DNA from: CAYXZR01 sp964470025
GTDB taxonomy: Bacteria > Patescibacteriota > Patescibacteriia > Buchananbacterales > UBA6539
Assembly: GCA_964470025.1 (NCBI GenBank)
Contig: CAYXZR010000019.1
Span: 1 to 20,129 of the forward strand
Length of the DNA: 20,129 nt
Direction of reading: 5' to 3'
Positions 5,772 to 13,643 of this stretch are shown here, piece after piece. The position numbers and the translations under genes were made by a program. Each line of letters starts with the position of its first letter. Position 1 is the stretch's first letter. A model generated the notes under the pieces. It saw only the letters and a list, made by a program, of their open reading frames with translations. It searched no databases and was not told the DNA's origin.

Positions 5772-8700
5772 TATAAAAATATTTTTTAGTGCACTTTTTG
5801 TAGGGATGCTTTCTGCTGCATCCTTGATTTATGCTGGTATATTTTTTTATAGCGTCCAGGCTGGTCAGGCTGCAGACGTTGGAATATCTGGATGCGTCGC
5901 CCAAGAAGAGGTATGTGATAATGGTATTGATGATGACTGCGATGGATTAGTAGATAATGATGACACAGATGAATGCGGTGGTGGTGGCGGTGGGCCATGT
6001 TTCCTTCCAGGTACAACTATTACACTTGATACAAATGAAAAACTCCCTATTGAGCAAGTGAAGGTTGGTCAGCGCATTCTATCATATAACCCTGCTACAG
6101 ATGAAATGGAAGAGGCGGTTGTGACAAATACATTTTCACATGCCGCAAAAGAGTACTTAGTGATTAATGAGTATCTTGAAGTAACATCAAACCATCCAAT
6201 GTATATTAACGGCGAGTGGCTTGAAATCGGATCAGCAAAGGTAGGAGATGTTATTTTAAATGAGAATCAGCAACTAGAATTAATCCAGAGTATCGAGCAG
6301 AGGGTGTATGACGGTACGGTGTATAATCTCTCTGTTACACCAAATCAAAATTATTTTGCTAATGGACTGCTCGCACACAACAAGGGTGATTGTACTCCAA
6401 ATCCAGTTAGAACATGTCTACCATGCGGTTATTTAGAGCCTGGCTTTCAACGCTGTACGACAAATAATGGTTGTGGGTTAGTCATTACCAGTGACATAGG
6501 ATGTGGAGTTTTGCAGCAGTGCGGAGATGGAATTCGAGAAGGAACCGAAGAATGTGACGACGGCAATACCGTTAATGGCGACGGATGTTCAAGTGTATGT
6601 GGTCTTGAGCAGGGCTGTGGAAATGGAATAGTTGAAGGCTCTGAGCAGTGTGATGATGACAATACAATTTCTGGAGACGGATGTTCAAGTAGTTGTAGGG
6701 TTGAGTTATACATCACAAATGTTTGGGAAACCGGCATCGAAAAAGATCGAGCAACCATTAATTGGAGTACAAACCTAGCTAGTAATTCGCTATTGGAGTG
6801 GGGAACTACCCAAAATCAGTCATGTGTATATACAGGACAGATTACAAATGATGCAGAGGTTACCACTCATACGTTTGAGCTGCTCGGCTTAACACCTAGC
6901 ACAAGTTATTGCTATCGCGTAACTTCTCAAGCATCATATCAAGGAAGTCAACTTGAAGCGCAGCGCACCGATTCGTTTGTAACATTAAATGGTGTAGTAG
7001 AGATTTGCGATAACAATATTGATGATGATGGCGATGGTTTGATCGACATAGAAGACAATGAGTGTGCTTGCTCAGCGACATGGGAATGTGATCCGGAAAA
7101 CTGGGATAATGTGGAATGTATTAATGGTGTGCAAACACGTCAGTGCGTTAAAGTTGCAGATAGTACTGGTAGAATTTGCTGGAGTAATCAGCCCGCTCCA
7201 GAAGCAACACGTTCATGTGATGATCAGTGTCAGGGAGTAGTCTGTCCAGCATTTCATACCATCAACGACCAATGTCAATGTATCCCAGAACCTGGCGCAT
7301 GTGGCAACTTAGTGTGTGAACCTGGTGATTTGTGTGGCTGTCCTCAAGATTGTGCTGGAGCATGTATTCCTGATTGGCAATGCAGCCCATCAAGCTTTAG
7401 TGAGGCAGAATGTAACGATGGAGTACGACGGCGAAATTGTATAGATCAAAATGGCTGTAACACAACAGAATGCCAGCCTCCAACTCAAGAGTCTTGTACA
7501 GATGGCTGTACAGTGCAATGTGCTCCATGGCAGTACATTGAGGCAGATACATGTACGTGTATGGATATTGTTCCATATTGCCCAAATCAAATTTGTGAAG
7601 ATGGCGAAACTCACGAGAATTGTCCTCAAGATTGTGTAGATATCTGTATTCCAAATTGGGTTCCAACCTCATGGGGCGCCTGTGAGAACGGCGTTCAGAG
7701 TCGAAGCTATCAGGATTTAAATAACTGTGACGCGGTCGCACCTCCACCAAACCAACGATGTTGTGCAGCGGGGTGTAATGTAACCTGTGGTGCTTGTCAG
7801 CAGCTTGATGTAAGTACACAGTCTTGTATTGATATTGAGCCATGTTGCGGAAACAGACAGTGTGAAGGTGAAGAGAATGTATACAGCTGTGCTGTGGATT
7901 GTGGTATTCCACCAGGGTATAAGTTTGATTTACCAGCATGTTTGGATGGCATAGATAATGACAACGATGGACTAACTGACTATCCTGAAGATCCAGGTTG
8001 TTCTTCTGCTAGTGACGGAAGTGAGCTAAACATCGCTGAAGTGATAGCCGCAGTCGGAGAGATCCTAGACAATCCACAAGTAGAAGCTGTTAATAAGGTT
8101 GCAACGCCAGTGCTTATAGTTGCTGTTGCTGCAAATACGTTTGCTACGTTCTCATTCTTTAGCTTTGCTTCTTATGCTCAGTACATCTTTACACAGCCGT
8201 TTGCATTACTATTCCGTCGACGAAGAAAAAAATATGGCGTAGTGTATAACGCGCTTACCAAGCAGCCAATTGATCTAGCAATTGTACGTTTGTATAGCCA
8301 AGAGACTAACAAGCTTGTGCAGTCAAAAGTTACTGATAAAAATGGTCGCTACAGTATTATTGCTTCTCCAGGTAAATATTACATCAAGGTAACAAAGCAG
8401 CAGCATGAGTTTCCTAGTAAAGTGCTTGCAGGACAAAAAGAAGATGTAAAGTTTTTAGACTTGTACCATGGCGATACGATTTTAGTAAACGACCAAAAGA
8501 CTATTATTACTGCAAATATTCCTATCGATCCGCTTGAGCAAGTTAAGACACCAAGAAAAATTATTTTTGAACACTATTTGAGAAAAGTGCAGTATGCTGT
8601 TTCTTTTTCAGCTATTCCACTGGCAGTGCTTTCAGCTGCAGTTTCTCCAGGACCTTTAACATTTAGCTTGCTAGGCTTTCATACGCTGTTGTACTTCTTA

Positions 8701-9390
8701 TTTAGAAGACTTGGTTATCAAAAAGCACCAAAAAGCTGGGGTGTTGTATATAACAAGAAGAATAAAGAGCCACTTGGTAGGGCAATTGCACGTATTTTTG
8801 ACAAACAGTACAACAAGCTACTTGAGACCCGAGTGACCGATAACAAGGGAAGATATGCATTCTTAGTTAATGATAATCGTTACTATATAACAGTAGAAAA
8901 GCCTGGATTTGAAAAACACGTCACTGAAGAAATCGACATGATCAAAAGTGAGGAAGATGTTGTAGATTTCGATATTGGGCTAAAGCCAGGGGAAGGGCAA
9001 GAAGTAAGTGCTGCATCACAAGTAGTGCAACCATCCGAGCAAGTAACTCAGGCACATGCTCAAGAACAGAGTGCTACAGACACTCCATCAGTCGCACAGC
9101 AGCAAGAAGTTGGCAGGCAAGAACTAGAGTCTCTCATGGGTAATAAAACAACTGACACTAAACCTGTAGTAGCTGAGCAGCAGCTGCAAGGTAGAACTTC
9201 GGTTGAAAAACAAGTTGACGCAATACTTCAGCATATCGATCAGCAGCAACCACAAACAGCTCCACCTGCAGAAGCAGAAAAAGAACAAGCGCCAGTAGCA
9301 AAAGAAGATGCTAGCACTGCAGATAGCAAGACAGCTCAAGAAAAAGATAAGCAAGAAACAGGAGAGCTACCAAAAAATATTTTTGGATAA
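5758..9390 (+). CDS. Giant Cys-rich exported protein with embedded Hint (intein-like) domain
   Basis: The product has 1210 residues. In order: signal/anchor helix (about 8-31); an Asp-rich metal-binding-like motif (51-73, CDNGIDDDCDGLVDNDD); a Gly run; a Hint domain (81-208) with Cys81 (CFLPGTTI), TSNH block (Thr143, His146) and C-terminal His207-Asn208. Two Cys repeats of the CGDG...ECDDGN...GDGCSS type follow (255-313), then an FN3-like domain (about 317-411) and a second Asp motif (415-436). Several thrombospondin-1-like and C-x-N-x-x-CE-x-GE repeats run from about 438 to 718, then a third Asp motif (about 724-750). A membrane segment (782-818) ends in RRRRKK. Two carboxypeptidase-regulatory-like domains (826-905 and 994-1075) flank a hydrophobic hairpin (about 947-982). 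The tail is Gln-rich. After Asn208 comes Lys209, so ordinary splicing is not expected. The start overlaps the previous gene by 14 nt. Confidence 0.88.
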   Translation: MQQNNIKIFFSALFVGMLSAASLIYAGIFFYSVQAGQAADVGISGCVAQEEVCDNGIDDDCDGLVDNDDTDECGGGGGGPCFLPGTTITLDTNEKLPIEQVKVGQRILSYNPATDEMEEAVVTNTFSHAAKEYLVINEYLEVTSNHPMYINGEWLEIGSAKVGDVILNENQQLELIQSIEQRVYDGTVYNLSVTPNQNYFANGLLAHNKGDCTPNPVRTCLPCGYLEPGFQRCTTNNGCGLVITSDIGCGVLQQCGDGIREGTEECDDGNTVNGDGCSSVCGLEQGCGNGIVEGSEQCDDDNTISGDGCSSSCRVELYITNVWETGIEKDRATINWSTNLASNSLLEWGTTQNQSCVYTGQITNDAEVTTHTFELLGLTPSTSYCYRVTSQASYQGSQLEAQRTDSFVTLNGVVEICDNNIDDDGDGLIDIEDNECACSATWECDPENWDNVECINGVQTRQCVKVADSTGRICWSNQPAPEATRSCDDQCQGVVCPAFHTINDQCQCIPEPGACGNLVCEPGDLCGCPQDCAGACIPDWQCSPSSFSEAECNDGVRRRNCIDQNGCNTTECQPPTQESCTDGCTVQCAPWQYIEADTCTCMDIVPYCPNQICEDGETHENCPQDCVDICIPNWVPTSWGACENGVQSRSYQDLNNCDAVAPPPNQRCCAAGCNVTCGACQQLDVSTQSCIDIEPCCGNRQCEGEENVYSCAVDCGIPPGYKFDLPACLDGIDNDNDGLTDYPEDPGCSSASDGSELNIAEVIAAVGEILDNPQVEAVNKVATPVLIVAVAANTFATFSFFSFASYAQYIFTQPFALLFRRRRKKYGVVYNALTKQPIDLAIVRLYSQETNKLVQSKVTDKNGRYSIIASPGKYYIKVTKQQHEFPSKVLAGQKEDVKFLDLYHGDTILVNDQKTIITANIPIDPLEQVKTPRKIIFEHYLRKVQYAVSFSAIPLAVLSAAVSPGPLTFSLLGFHTLLYFLFRRLGYQKAPKSWGVVYNKKNKEPLGRAIARIFDKQYNKLLETRVTDNKGRYAFLVNDNRYYITVEKPGFEKHVTEEIDMIKSEEDVVDFDIGLKPGEGQEVSAASQVVQPSEQVTQAHAQEQSATDTPSVAQQQEVGRQELESLMGNKTTDTKPVVAEQQLQGRTSVEKQVDAILQHIDQQQPQTAPPAEAEKEQAPVAKEDASTADSKTAQEKDKQETGELPKNIFG

Positions 9391-9397
9391 CAACTAC

Positions 9398-9958
9398 ATG
9401 ACGCAAGAGTCAAATCGACAATTTATTCATATTGGGCTATTTATCCTTGCTCCAGTAATTGTAATGTTGCCACGAGTATGGCAGACAGCTTCACTTGTAG
9501 CTCTTCTGGTGATAGCTTCGATTTGTATGTTGATTCCAGCTATTCAGAGGCAATTATACAGATCTCATGAAGCAGTGCTTTCGACTGGTGCAGTGTCATA
9601 TTTTTTAGTACTGATTATAGCTTCACTTTTTTTCGCACCAGAAATTGTAGTAGCTAGTTGGGCGGTGTTAGCATTTGGTGATGGATCTGCAACGCTCGCC
9701 GGCAGCGCTATAAAAAGCAGGCAACTATGGTGGAATAGCAATAAATCAATTGTAGGGTTCTGTGTCTTCATAGTAGCTGCAACTATTGTCAGTGGCGCAG
9801 CGGTTGCATGGTATACGCCGCATTCAATTTTTTCTGCCATAAAAATAGCAGCCCAGGTCGCACTTATAGCAGCGATGGTTGAGTCACTTCCGTGGAAGAT
9901 AGATGATAATATAGCGGTAGGAATCACCGCAGCAGTCGCATTTTCTCTGCTTATTTAG
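9398..9958 (+). CDS. Polyprenol/phytol kinase-like membrane protein (SEC59/VTE family)
   Basis: The product has 186 residues and is almost entirely hydrophobic, with about six helices. The middle has WAVLAFGDGSATLAGSAI then WWNSNKSIVGFCVF. This matches the GDGxA...G...KSxxG pattern of the CTP-dependent dolichol/phytol kinase and phosphatidate cytidylyltransferase-like group. Near the end VESLPWKIDDNIAVGI matches the conserved acidic 'ExLPxxxDDN' block. Members phosphorylate lipid alcohols; substrate here is unknown. A polyprenyl carrier for surface polymers is a reasonable guess given the upstream envelope genes. I chose ATG 9398, 7 nt after the previous stop; upstream in-frame starts would run inside the preceding gene. 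Confidence 0.78.
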   Translation: MTQESNRQFIHIGLFILAPVIVMLPRVWQTASLVALLVIASICMLIPAIQRQLYRSHEAVLSTGAVSYFLVLIIASLFFAPEIVVASWAVLAFGDGSATLAGSAIKSRQLWWNSNKSIVGFCVFIVAATIVSGAAVAWYTPHSIFSAIKIAAQVALIAAMVESLPWKIDDNIAVGITAAVAFSLLI

Positions 9959-10015
9959 GCTTGCCAAATAGGCAAAAAATCGGTAAGCTAGACATATTGT
10001 TTGTAATACAAATAT

Positions 10016-11395
10016 ATGTCAGATACCCAAAAAAATAACGAAATGGAAAAAATCGTCTCCCTCGCCAAACGTCGGGGCTTTGTTTTTCCTGGTTCAGAAA
10101 TTTATGGTGGACTCTCAAGTACCTGGACGTATGGTCCATATGGAATTGAGTTAAAAAACAACATTAAGCAACTTTGGTGGAAAACCTTTGTGACTGATCG
10201 CCAAGATATTGTCGGAATCGATGGCCCCATCTTACTACATCCTAGACTCTGGGAAGCATCAGGCCACACCGAGGGATTTAATGATGCCATGGTTGACTGT
10301 AAGGAGTGTAAGCATCGCTTTCGTGCTGATCACCTGGTAGAGCAGGCCACAGGTAAGGATCTTGAAGGTCAGTTGGATGCTATGAGTAAGGCGCTAGTTG
10401 ATGAAAAAGTTGCATGTCCAAATTGCGGAAAATCAAACTGGACTGACGCGCGAAACTTCAACATGATGTTTAAGACTCAGATGAATGGAATTGATCAAGA
10501 TGTATATCTGCGACCAGAAACTGCCGGGGCAATTTTTATTGAGTTTAAAAATATAACAGATTCAATGCGAGTAAAGATTCCATTTGGTATCGCTCAAATT
10601 GGTAAGGCATTTCGAAATGAGATTGTTGCCGGAAACTTTATCTTCCGACTTCGAGAGTTTGAGCAAATGGAAATCGAGCACTTTATTGATCCAGAAGTAG
10701 AGTGGGAACCACTCTTTGATCAATGGTTAGATCAACAAGAAGAATTTGTACTCTCGCTTGGTGCTGATAAGAAAAACATCCGACGCTACGAACATCCACA
10801 AGAAAAACTTTCTCACTACTCACGCAAAACAGTTGATATTGAGTACAACTTTCCATTTGGATTTTCTGAATTATATGGCTTGGCACATCGTGGTGATTTT
10901 GACTTATCACAACATGCACAAGCTTCAAAGGAAAAACTCGAGTACTTTGATCAGCAGTCAAACCGACGGTTTATCCCGCATGTGCTTGAGCCAACCTTTG
11001 GTGTTGATCGCTCAATTCTTGTAGCATTGCATGCCGCATATACTGAAGAAAAACTTGAAGGTGACGACACACGCGTAGTGATGAAATTTCCAAAGCATCT
11101 AGCGCCAGTCAAGGTTGCAGTATTTCCATTACTAAAAAACAAACCAGAGCTTGTCGCTAAAGCAACAGAAGTATTTGATTCACTCAAAGAAAAATTTGCA
11201 GTTGAATTTGATGACAATGGCAATGTAGGAAAACGATATCGACGTCAAGACGAAATCGGTACGCCATTTTGTGTAACCGTTGACTTTGAAACACTTGAAG
11301 ACAACGCCGTTACTGTTCGTGATCGAGATACAATGAAGCAGGAGCGAGTCAATATTGGTGCGCTTGAAAAATATTTTATAGATAACCTTTCATAG
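10016..11395 (+). CDS. glyQS: Glycine--tRNA ligase (single-chain, dimeric type)
   Basis: The product has 459 residues, the eukaryotic/archaeal-like class II glycyl-tRNA synthetase rather than the alpha/beta tetramer. Visible features are RRGFVFPGSEIYGG at the N-terminus and a zinc-like insertion with CKECKHRF and CPNCGKSNW. The glycine-pocket stretch LRPETAGAIF is present. Class II motif 2 reads GKAFRNEI...LREFEQMEIEHF, and motif 3 is EPTFGVDRSILVAL. The C-terminal anticodon-binding domain covers about residues 360-459. It charges tRNA-Gly with glycine. TAATAC at 10004-10009 ends 7 nt before the ATG, which would make the mRNA leaderless, but no good -35 is visible. The next gene starts 4 nt after the stop. 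Confidence 0.96.
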   Translation: MSDTQKNNEMEKIVSLAKRRGFVFPGSEIYGGLSSTWTYGPYGIELKNNIKQLWWKTFVTDRQDIVGIDGPILLHPRLWEASGHTEGFNDAMVDCKECKHRFRADHLVEQATGKDLEGQLDAMSKALVDEKVACPNCGKSNWTDARNFNMMFKTQMNGIDQDVYLRPETAGAIFIEFKNITDSMRVKIPFGIAQIGKAFRNEIVAGNFIFRLREFEQMEIEHFIDPEVEWEPLFDQWLDQQEEFVLSLGADKKNIRRYEHPQEKLSHYSRKTVDIEYNFPFGFSELYGLAHRGDFDLSQHAQASKEKLEYFDQQSNRRFIPHVLEPTFGVDRSILVALHAAYTEEKLEGDDTRVVMKFPKHLAPVKVAVFPLLKNKPELVAKATEVFDSLKEKFAVEFDDNGNVGKRYRRQDEIGTPFCVTVDFETLEDNAVTVRDRDTMKQERVNIGALEKYFIDNLS

Positions 11396-11399
11396 ACCA

Positions 11400-12671
11400 A
11401 TGCTATCAAAAACAAAACTTTCAAATGGATTAACGGTGCTAACTGCACCACTACATGAAACCAAGGCAGTAACAGTATTGATACTTGTGCCTGTGGGATC
11501 ACGCCATGAAACTAAAGACATTAATGGTGGCTCGCATTTTGTAGAGCATCTACTCTTCAAAGGCACCAAGAAGCGTCCAACATATCTTGATATCTCTAAG
11601 GAGCTTGATTCTATTGGTGCGGAGTATAACGCATTCACCTCAAAGGATCATACTGGCTATTACATCAAGCTTCCAGCTGATAAGGTGGAGCTCGCATTTG
11701 ATATGCTTTCTGATATGATTTTCAATTCAACATTCAACGCCGCTGAGATCGACAAAGAGCGGGGAGTGATTTTGGAAGAAATCAATATGTATGAGGATAA
11801 CCCTCTCATGTTTGTTGAAGATATTTTTGAAGAGGCAATGTACGGTGATCAGCCGTTGGGTTGGAAGATTATTGGCCCACGCTCTGTAATTAAAAGTGTT
11901 AGTCGTCAAAAATTATTTAACTATAAGAAAAAGCATTATCATCCAAATAATTTAGTACTTTCAGTAGCAGGCGCATGCACTAAGCAAAAAGCTGAGCGAC
12001 TTGCTAAGAAGTACTTTGGTATCAAAGACAAGAAAAAGAAAAAGACTTCTACATCTGCAGTAGCACTGACGCAGAAATCACCTCGAGTAAAACTACTGTA
12101 TCGAAAAACAGAGCAAGTGCAGATGTGTTTAGGATTTCCTGGATATGGGCTGAAAGAAAAAGAATTACTTTCATCATATATTTTAGCAGCAATTCTTGGA
12201 GGCAATATGAGTTCACGGTTATTTGTGACTGTCCGTGAACAGCACGGACTTGCATATTTTGTCCGCGCTGGCATTACCCCATATCTCGATACATCAGCAT
12301 TTGCGATTCAAGCAGGTCTAGATCGCAAAAGAATTGATCAGGCTATTTCATTGATCATCAGTGAGTTGCAGAAGATTAAAGATAACGGAGTAGAGGAGCA
12401 TGAGTTAGAAATGGCTAAAGAGTTTTTGAAAGGTAAAATGATTCTTAATCTTGAAGACTCAGAAAATATTGCAAACTACTATGGTAAGCAGCAGTTGATG
12501 CTCGGCAAAACACAAACTCCAGAAGAGCGAATCAAAAAGATTGAAAAACTCACGCTTAAAGATATTCAAAAAGCTGCACAGGATATTATGCAGCGATCTA
12601 AACTCTCGCTTGCGCTTATTGGACCATTTGAAGATAAGAAGCGGTTTGCAAAGTTGTTACAACTGAAATAA
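11400..12671 (+). CDS. M16 family zinc peptidase (processing-peptidase-like)
   Basis: The product has 423 residues, the length of single-unit M16B peptidases. The inverted zinc motif HxxEH is present as H46-F-V-E49-H50 in GGSHFVEHLLFKGT, and the distal acidic ligand lies in ERGVILEEINMYED (Glu126 or Glu127), about 76 residues on. The C-terminal half carries the domain-2 pattern, including SSRLFVTVREQHGLAYFVRA. Such enzymes cut oligopeptides or leader peptides inside a clamshell. No signal peptide is seen, so it is probably cytoplasmic. Its end overlaps the convergent gene at 12657 by 15 nt, with no terminator between. Confidence 0.93.
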   Translation: MLSKTKLSNGLTVLTAPLHETKAVTVLILVPVGSRHETKDINGGSHFVEHLLFKGTKKRPTYLDISKELDSIGAEYNAFTSKDHTGYYIKLPADKVELAFDMLSDMIFNSTFNAAEIDKERGVILEEINMYEDNPLMFVEDIFEEAMYGDQPLGWKIIGPRSVIKSVSRQKLFNYKKKHYHPNNLVLSVAGACTKQKAERLAKKYFGIKDKKKKKTSTSAVALTQKSPRVKLLYRKTEQVQMCLGFPGYGLKEKELLSSYILAAILGGNMSSRLFVTVREQHGLAYFVRAGITPYLDTSAFAIQAGLDRKRIDQAISLIISELQKIKDNGVEEHELEMAKEFLKGKMILNLEDSENIANYYGKQQLMLGKTQTPEERIKKIEKLTLKDIQKAAQDIMQRSKLSLALIGPFEDKKRFAKLLQLK

Positions 12672-13118
12672 GTACCAGGTTGCAACGAAAAAGAAAACCA
12701 GTTGAATCAGAAACCCTGTTGCCATCGGTAGCGGGGTTTTATGAAACCAGCGATGTGCTTGCTCCATGAGCGTCATATTCCACTTGAGGAAACGCAGTGG
12801 TAAAAGCATGTAAATACCCATCAGAAAATCAGGCAGCATGCTCGCTGCAATTACTAGTAGTGGAGTGATGCCGTTAAAAATTCCTTGTGAATGCAAATAC
12901 CAAAACCATCCAAGTGACACTAGCATATCAATAACAAAAAGTAATGTAATCACTTTAAGCTGTTGTGACTTTGGCACACGTTGCATCAATGCATCGTCAC
13001 CATGTGGAATCGCATCAAGTAAGTAGTGAGAGAGGAATGCTAGACTTATTGCAGCAGCCGGATTGCTCACATGCTTTACAATAATAATGGCAGCAGTCCC
13101 ATGAACGGTTAAAAACAT
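12657..13118 (-). CDS. DUF457/YdjM-like membrane metal-dependent hydrolase
   Basis: The product has 153 residues with about four membrane helices. His residues lie where the family places putative metal ligands: VHGTAA near the start, LSHYLLDAIPHGDD around residues 29-42, and a later Asp in MLPDFLMG. The membrane-bound YdjM/YbcI group is described as metal-dependent hydrolases related to phospholipase C folds, but the natural substrate is unsettled. The start at 13118 lies about 3 nt after the predicted start point of its own promoter, so the mRNA is close to leaderless. It faces the M16 gene and shares 15 nt with its 3' end. Confidence 0.72.
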   Translation of the reverse strand: MFLTVHGTAAIIIVKHVSNPAAAISLAFLSHYLLDAIPHGDDALMQRVPKSQQLKVITLLFVIDMLVSLGWFWYLHSQGIFNGITPLLVIAASMLPDFLMGIYMLLPLRFLKWNMTLMEQAHRWFHKTPLPMATGFLIQLVFFFVATWYLFQL

Positions 13119-13127
13119 AGTTATTTT

Positions 13128-13156
13128 AGTATAACAAAAAAACCATCTCTTGTAGA
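13128..13156 (-). promoter_or_regulatory. Promoter of the DUF457-like gene
   Basis: On the minus strand the -10 is TATACT (13133-13128) with TCTACA (13156-13151) 17 nt upstream, a fair -35. The start point near 13121 leaves about 3 nt of leader before the ATG at 13118. The -35 overlaps the terminator of the tRNA unit. Confidence 0.55.
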
Positions 13157-13160
13157 TGAC
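13136..13160 (-). terminator. Terminator of the fMet-Met tRNA unit
   Basis: On the minus strand CATCT and AGATG pair around ACAAG, and two G-U pairs can extend the stem. A run of seven T follows. It lies about 28 nt after the tRNA-Met 3' end and ends the tRNA transcript before the DUF457-like gene. Confidence 0.65.
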
Positions 13161-13187
13161 TTCTTCTATAATATGTATTTGATTTTA

Positions 13188-13260
13188 TAGCGGCGGAGGG
13201 ACTCGAACCCCCGACCAAAAGATTATGATTCTTCTGCTCTACCGACTGAGCTACACCGCC
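13188..13260 (-). tRNA. Elongator tRNA-Met (anticodon CAT)
   Basis: The cloverleaf has acceptor GGCGGTG/CGCCGCT, T-loop TTCGAGT and anticodon loop ATCATAA (CAT). The acceptor, including the G1-U72 wobble and A73, is the form I recall for B. subtilis elongator tRNA-Met. It lacks the C4-G69/C5-G68 pairs expected in lysidine-modified tRNA-Ile, so Met is preferred over Ile(CAT). CCA is not encoded. It follows tRNA-fMet by 16 nt in the same transcript. Confidence 0.92.
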
Positions 13261-13276
13261 ACGATCGAAAGTAATT

Positions 13277-13353
13277 TGGTAGCGGGGGCAGGATTTGAAC
13301 CTGCGACCTCCAGGTTATGGGCCTGGCGAGCTGCCGGACTGCTCTACCCCGCG
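13277..13353 (-). tRNA. Initiator tRNA-fMet (anticodon CAT)
   Basis: The 77-nt cloverleaf includes an encoded CCA (13279-13277). Initiator marks are the unpaired 1-72 position, the A11-U24 pair in the D-stem (GAGC/GCTC), T-loop TTCAAAT and anticodon loop CCCATAA. Two deviations are seen: the 1-72 mismatch is C-U rather than the usual bacterial C-A, and the anticodon-stem pairs 29-31/39-41 read AGG/CCT rather than GGG/CCC. A promoter lies 21 nt upstream. Confidence 0.94.
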
Positions 13354-13380
13354 TCAATAAAAATTGTCAAACTGTGGCTC

Positions 13381-13409
13381 ATGATACAAGACAAAAGTAA
13401 TTTTGTCAA
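13381..13409 (-). promoter_or_regulatory. Promoter of the fMet-Met tRNA unit
   Basis: On the minus strand TTGACA (13409-13404) and TATCAT (13386-13381) are 17 nt apart. The predicted start near 13374 gives a leader of about 21 nt before tRNA-fMet, the same distance as for tRNA-Leu. A perfect inverted repeat, GACAAAA and TTTTGTC (13390-13407), overlaps the -35 and spacer. Confidence 0.82.
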
Positions 13410-13451
13410 TGGAGCTATTAACTATCAGTAAAAATGAATAGTAAAATTAAT

Positions 13452-13643
13452 TTATTCAGTTTTTTCTTGATGTTTTTCCTCAATAACGTCTATCAATTCT
13501 GCCATTTCCTTAAATTCTTGACTATTGATAATTTGCGAACCTGATGTGCAAGCATCGTAAAGTTCTTCGTCAAATTTAGGCTTAGATATTTGTTTAATAA
13601 GGTCATGGAGTACATCATTCCTCTTTACTCTATAAGCATGCAA
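13452..13643 (-). CDS. HEPN-like protein, C-terminal part (shifted frame)
   Basis: This is a 63-codon frame whose upstream end runs into the A8 run at 13653-13646; as a free ORF it could only begin with TTG at 13643. It encodes YRVKRNDVLHDLIKQI, which fits the HEPN ribonuclease motif R-x4-6-H (here R-N-D-V-L-H). An acidic tail follows, ending IDVIEEKHQEKTE. Read after a -1 shift (or one extra A), it continues the 13936-13625 frame as a single protein of about 161 residues. I therefore regard it as the second half of a broken or slippage-expressed gene, not a gene of its own. The neighbourhood is AT-rich and lies among tRNAs, suggesting insertion. Confidence 0.6.
   Translation of the reverse strand: MHAYRVKRNDVLHDLIKQISKPKFDEELYDACTSGSQIINSQEFKEMAELIDVIEEKHQEKTE

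Noticed and set aside
9961..9975. Hairpin TTGCC/GGCAA before glyQS as a terminator
   Set aside because: The stem is only five pairs and is followed by A, not T, on the plus strand; on the minus strand no gene ends there.
13390..13407. Inverted repeat GACAAAA/TTTTGTC as an operator or terminator
   Set aside because: It coincides with the -35 and spacer of the tRNA-fMet promoter and has no U-tract after a stem; palindromy is most simply explained by TTGACA plus AT-rich sequence.
13225..13431. Plus-strand ORF with AGAGFEPATSRL-type sequence
   Set aside because: It is the antisense translation of the tRNA-Met and tRNA-fMet genes.
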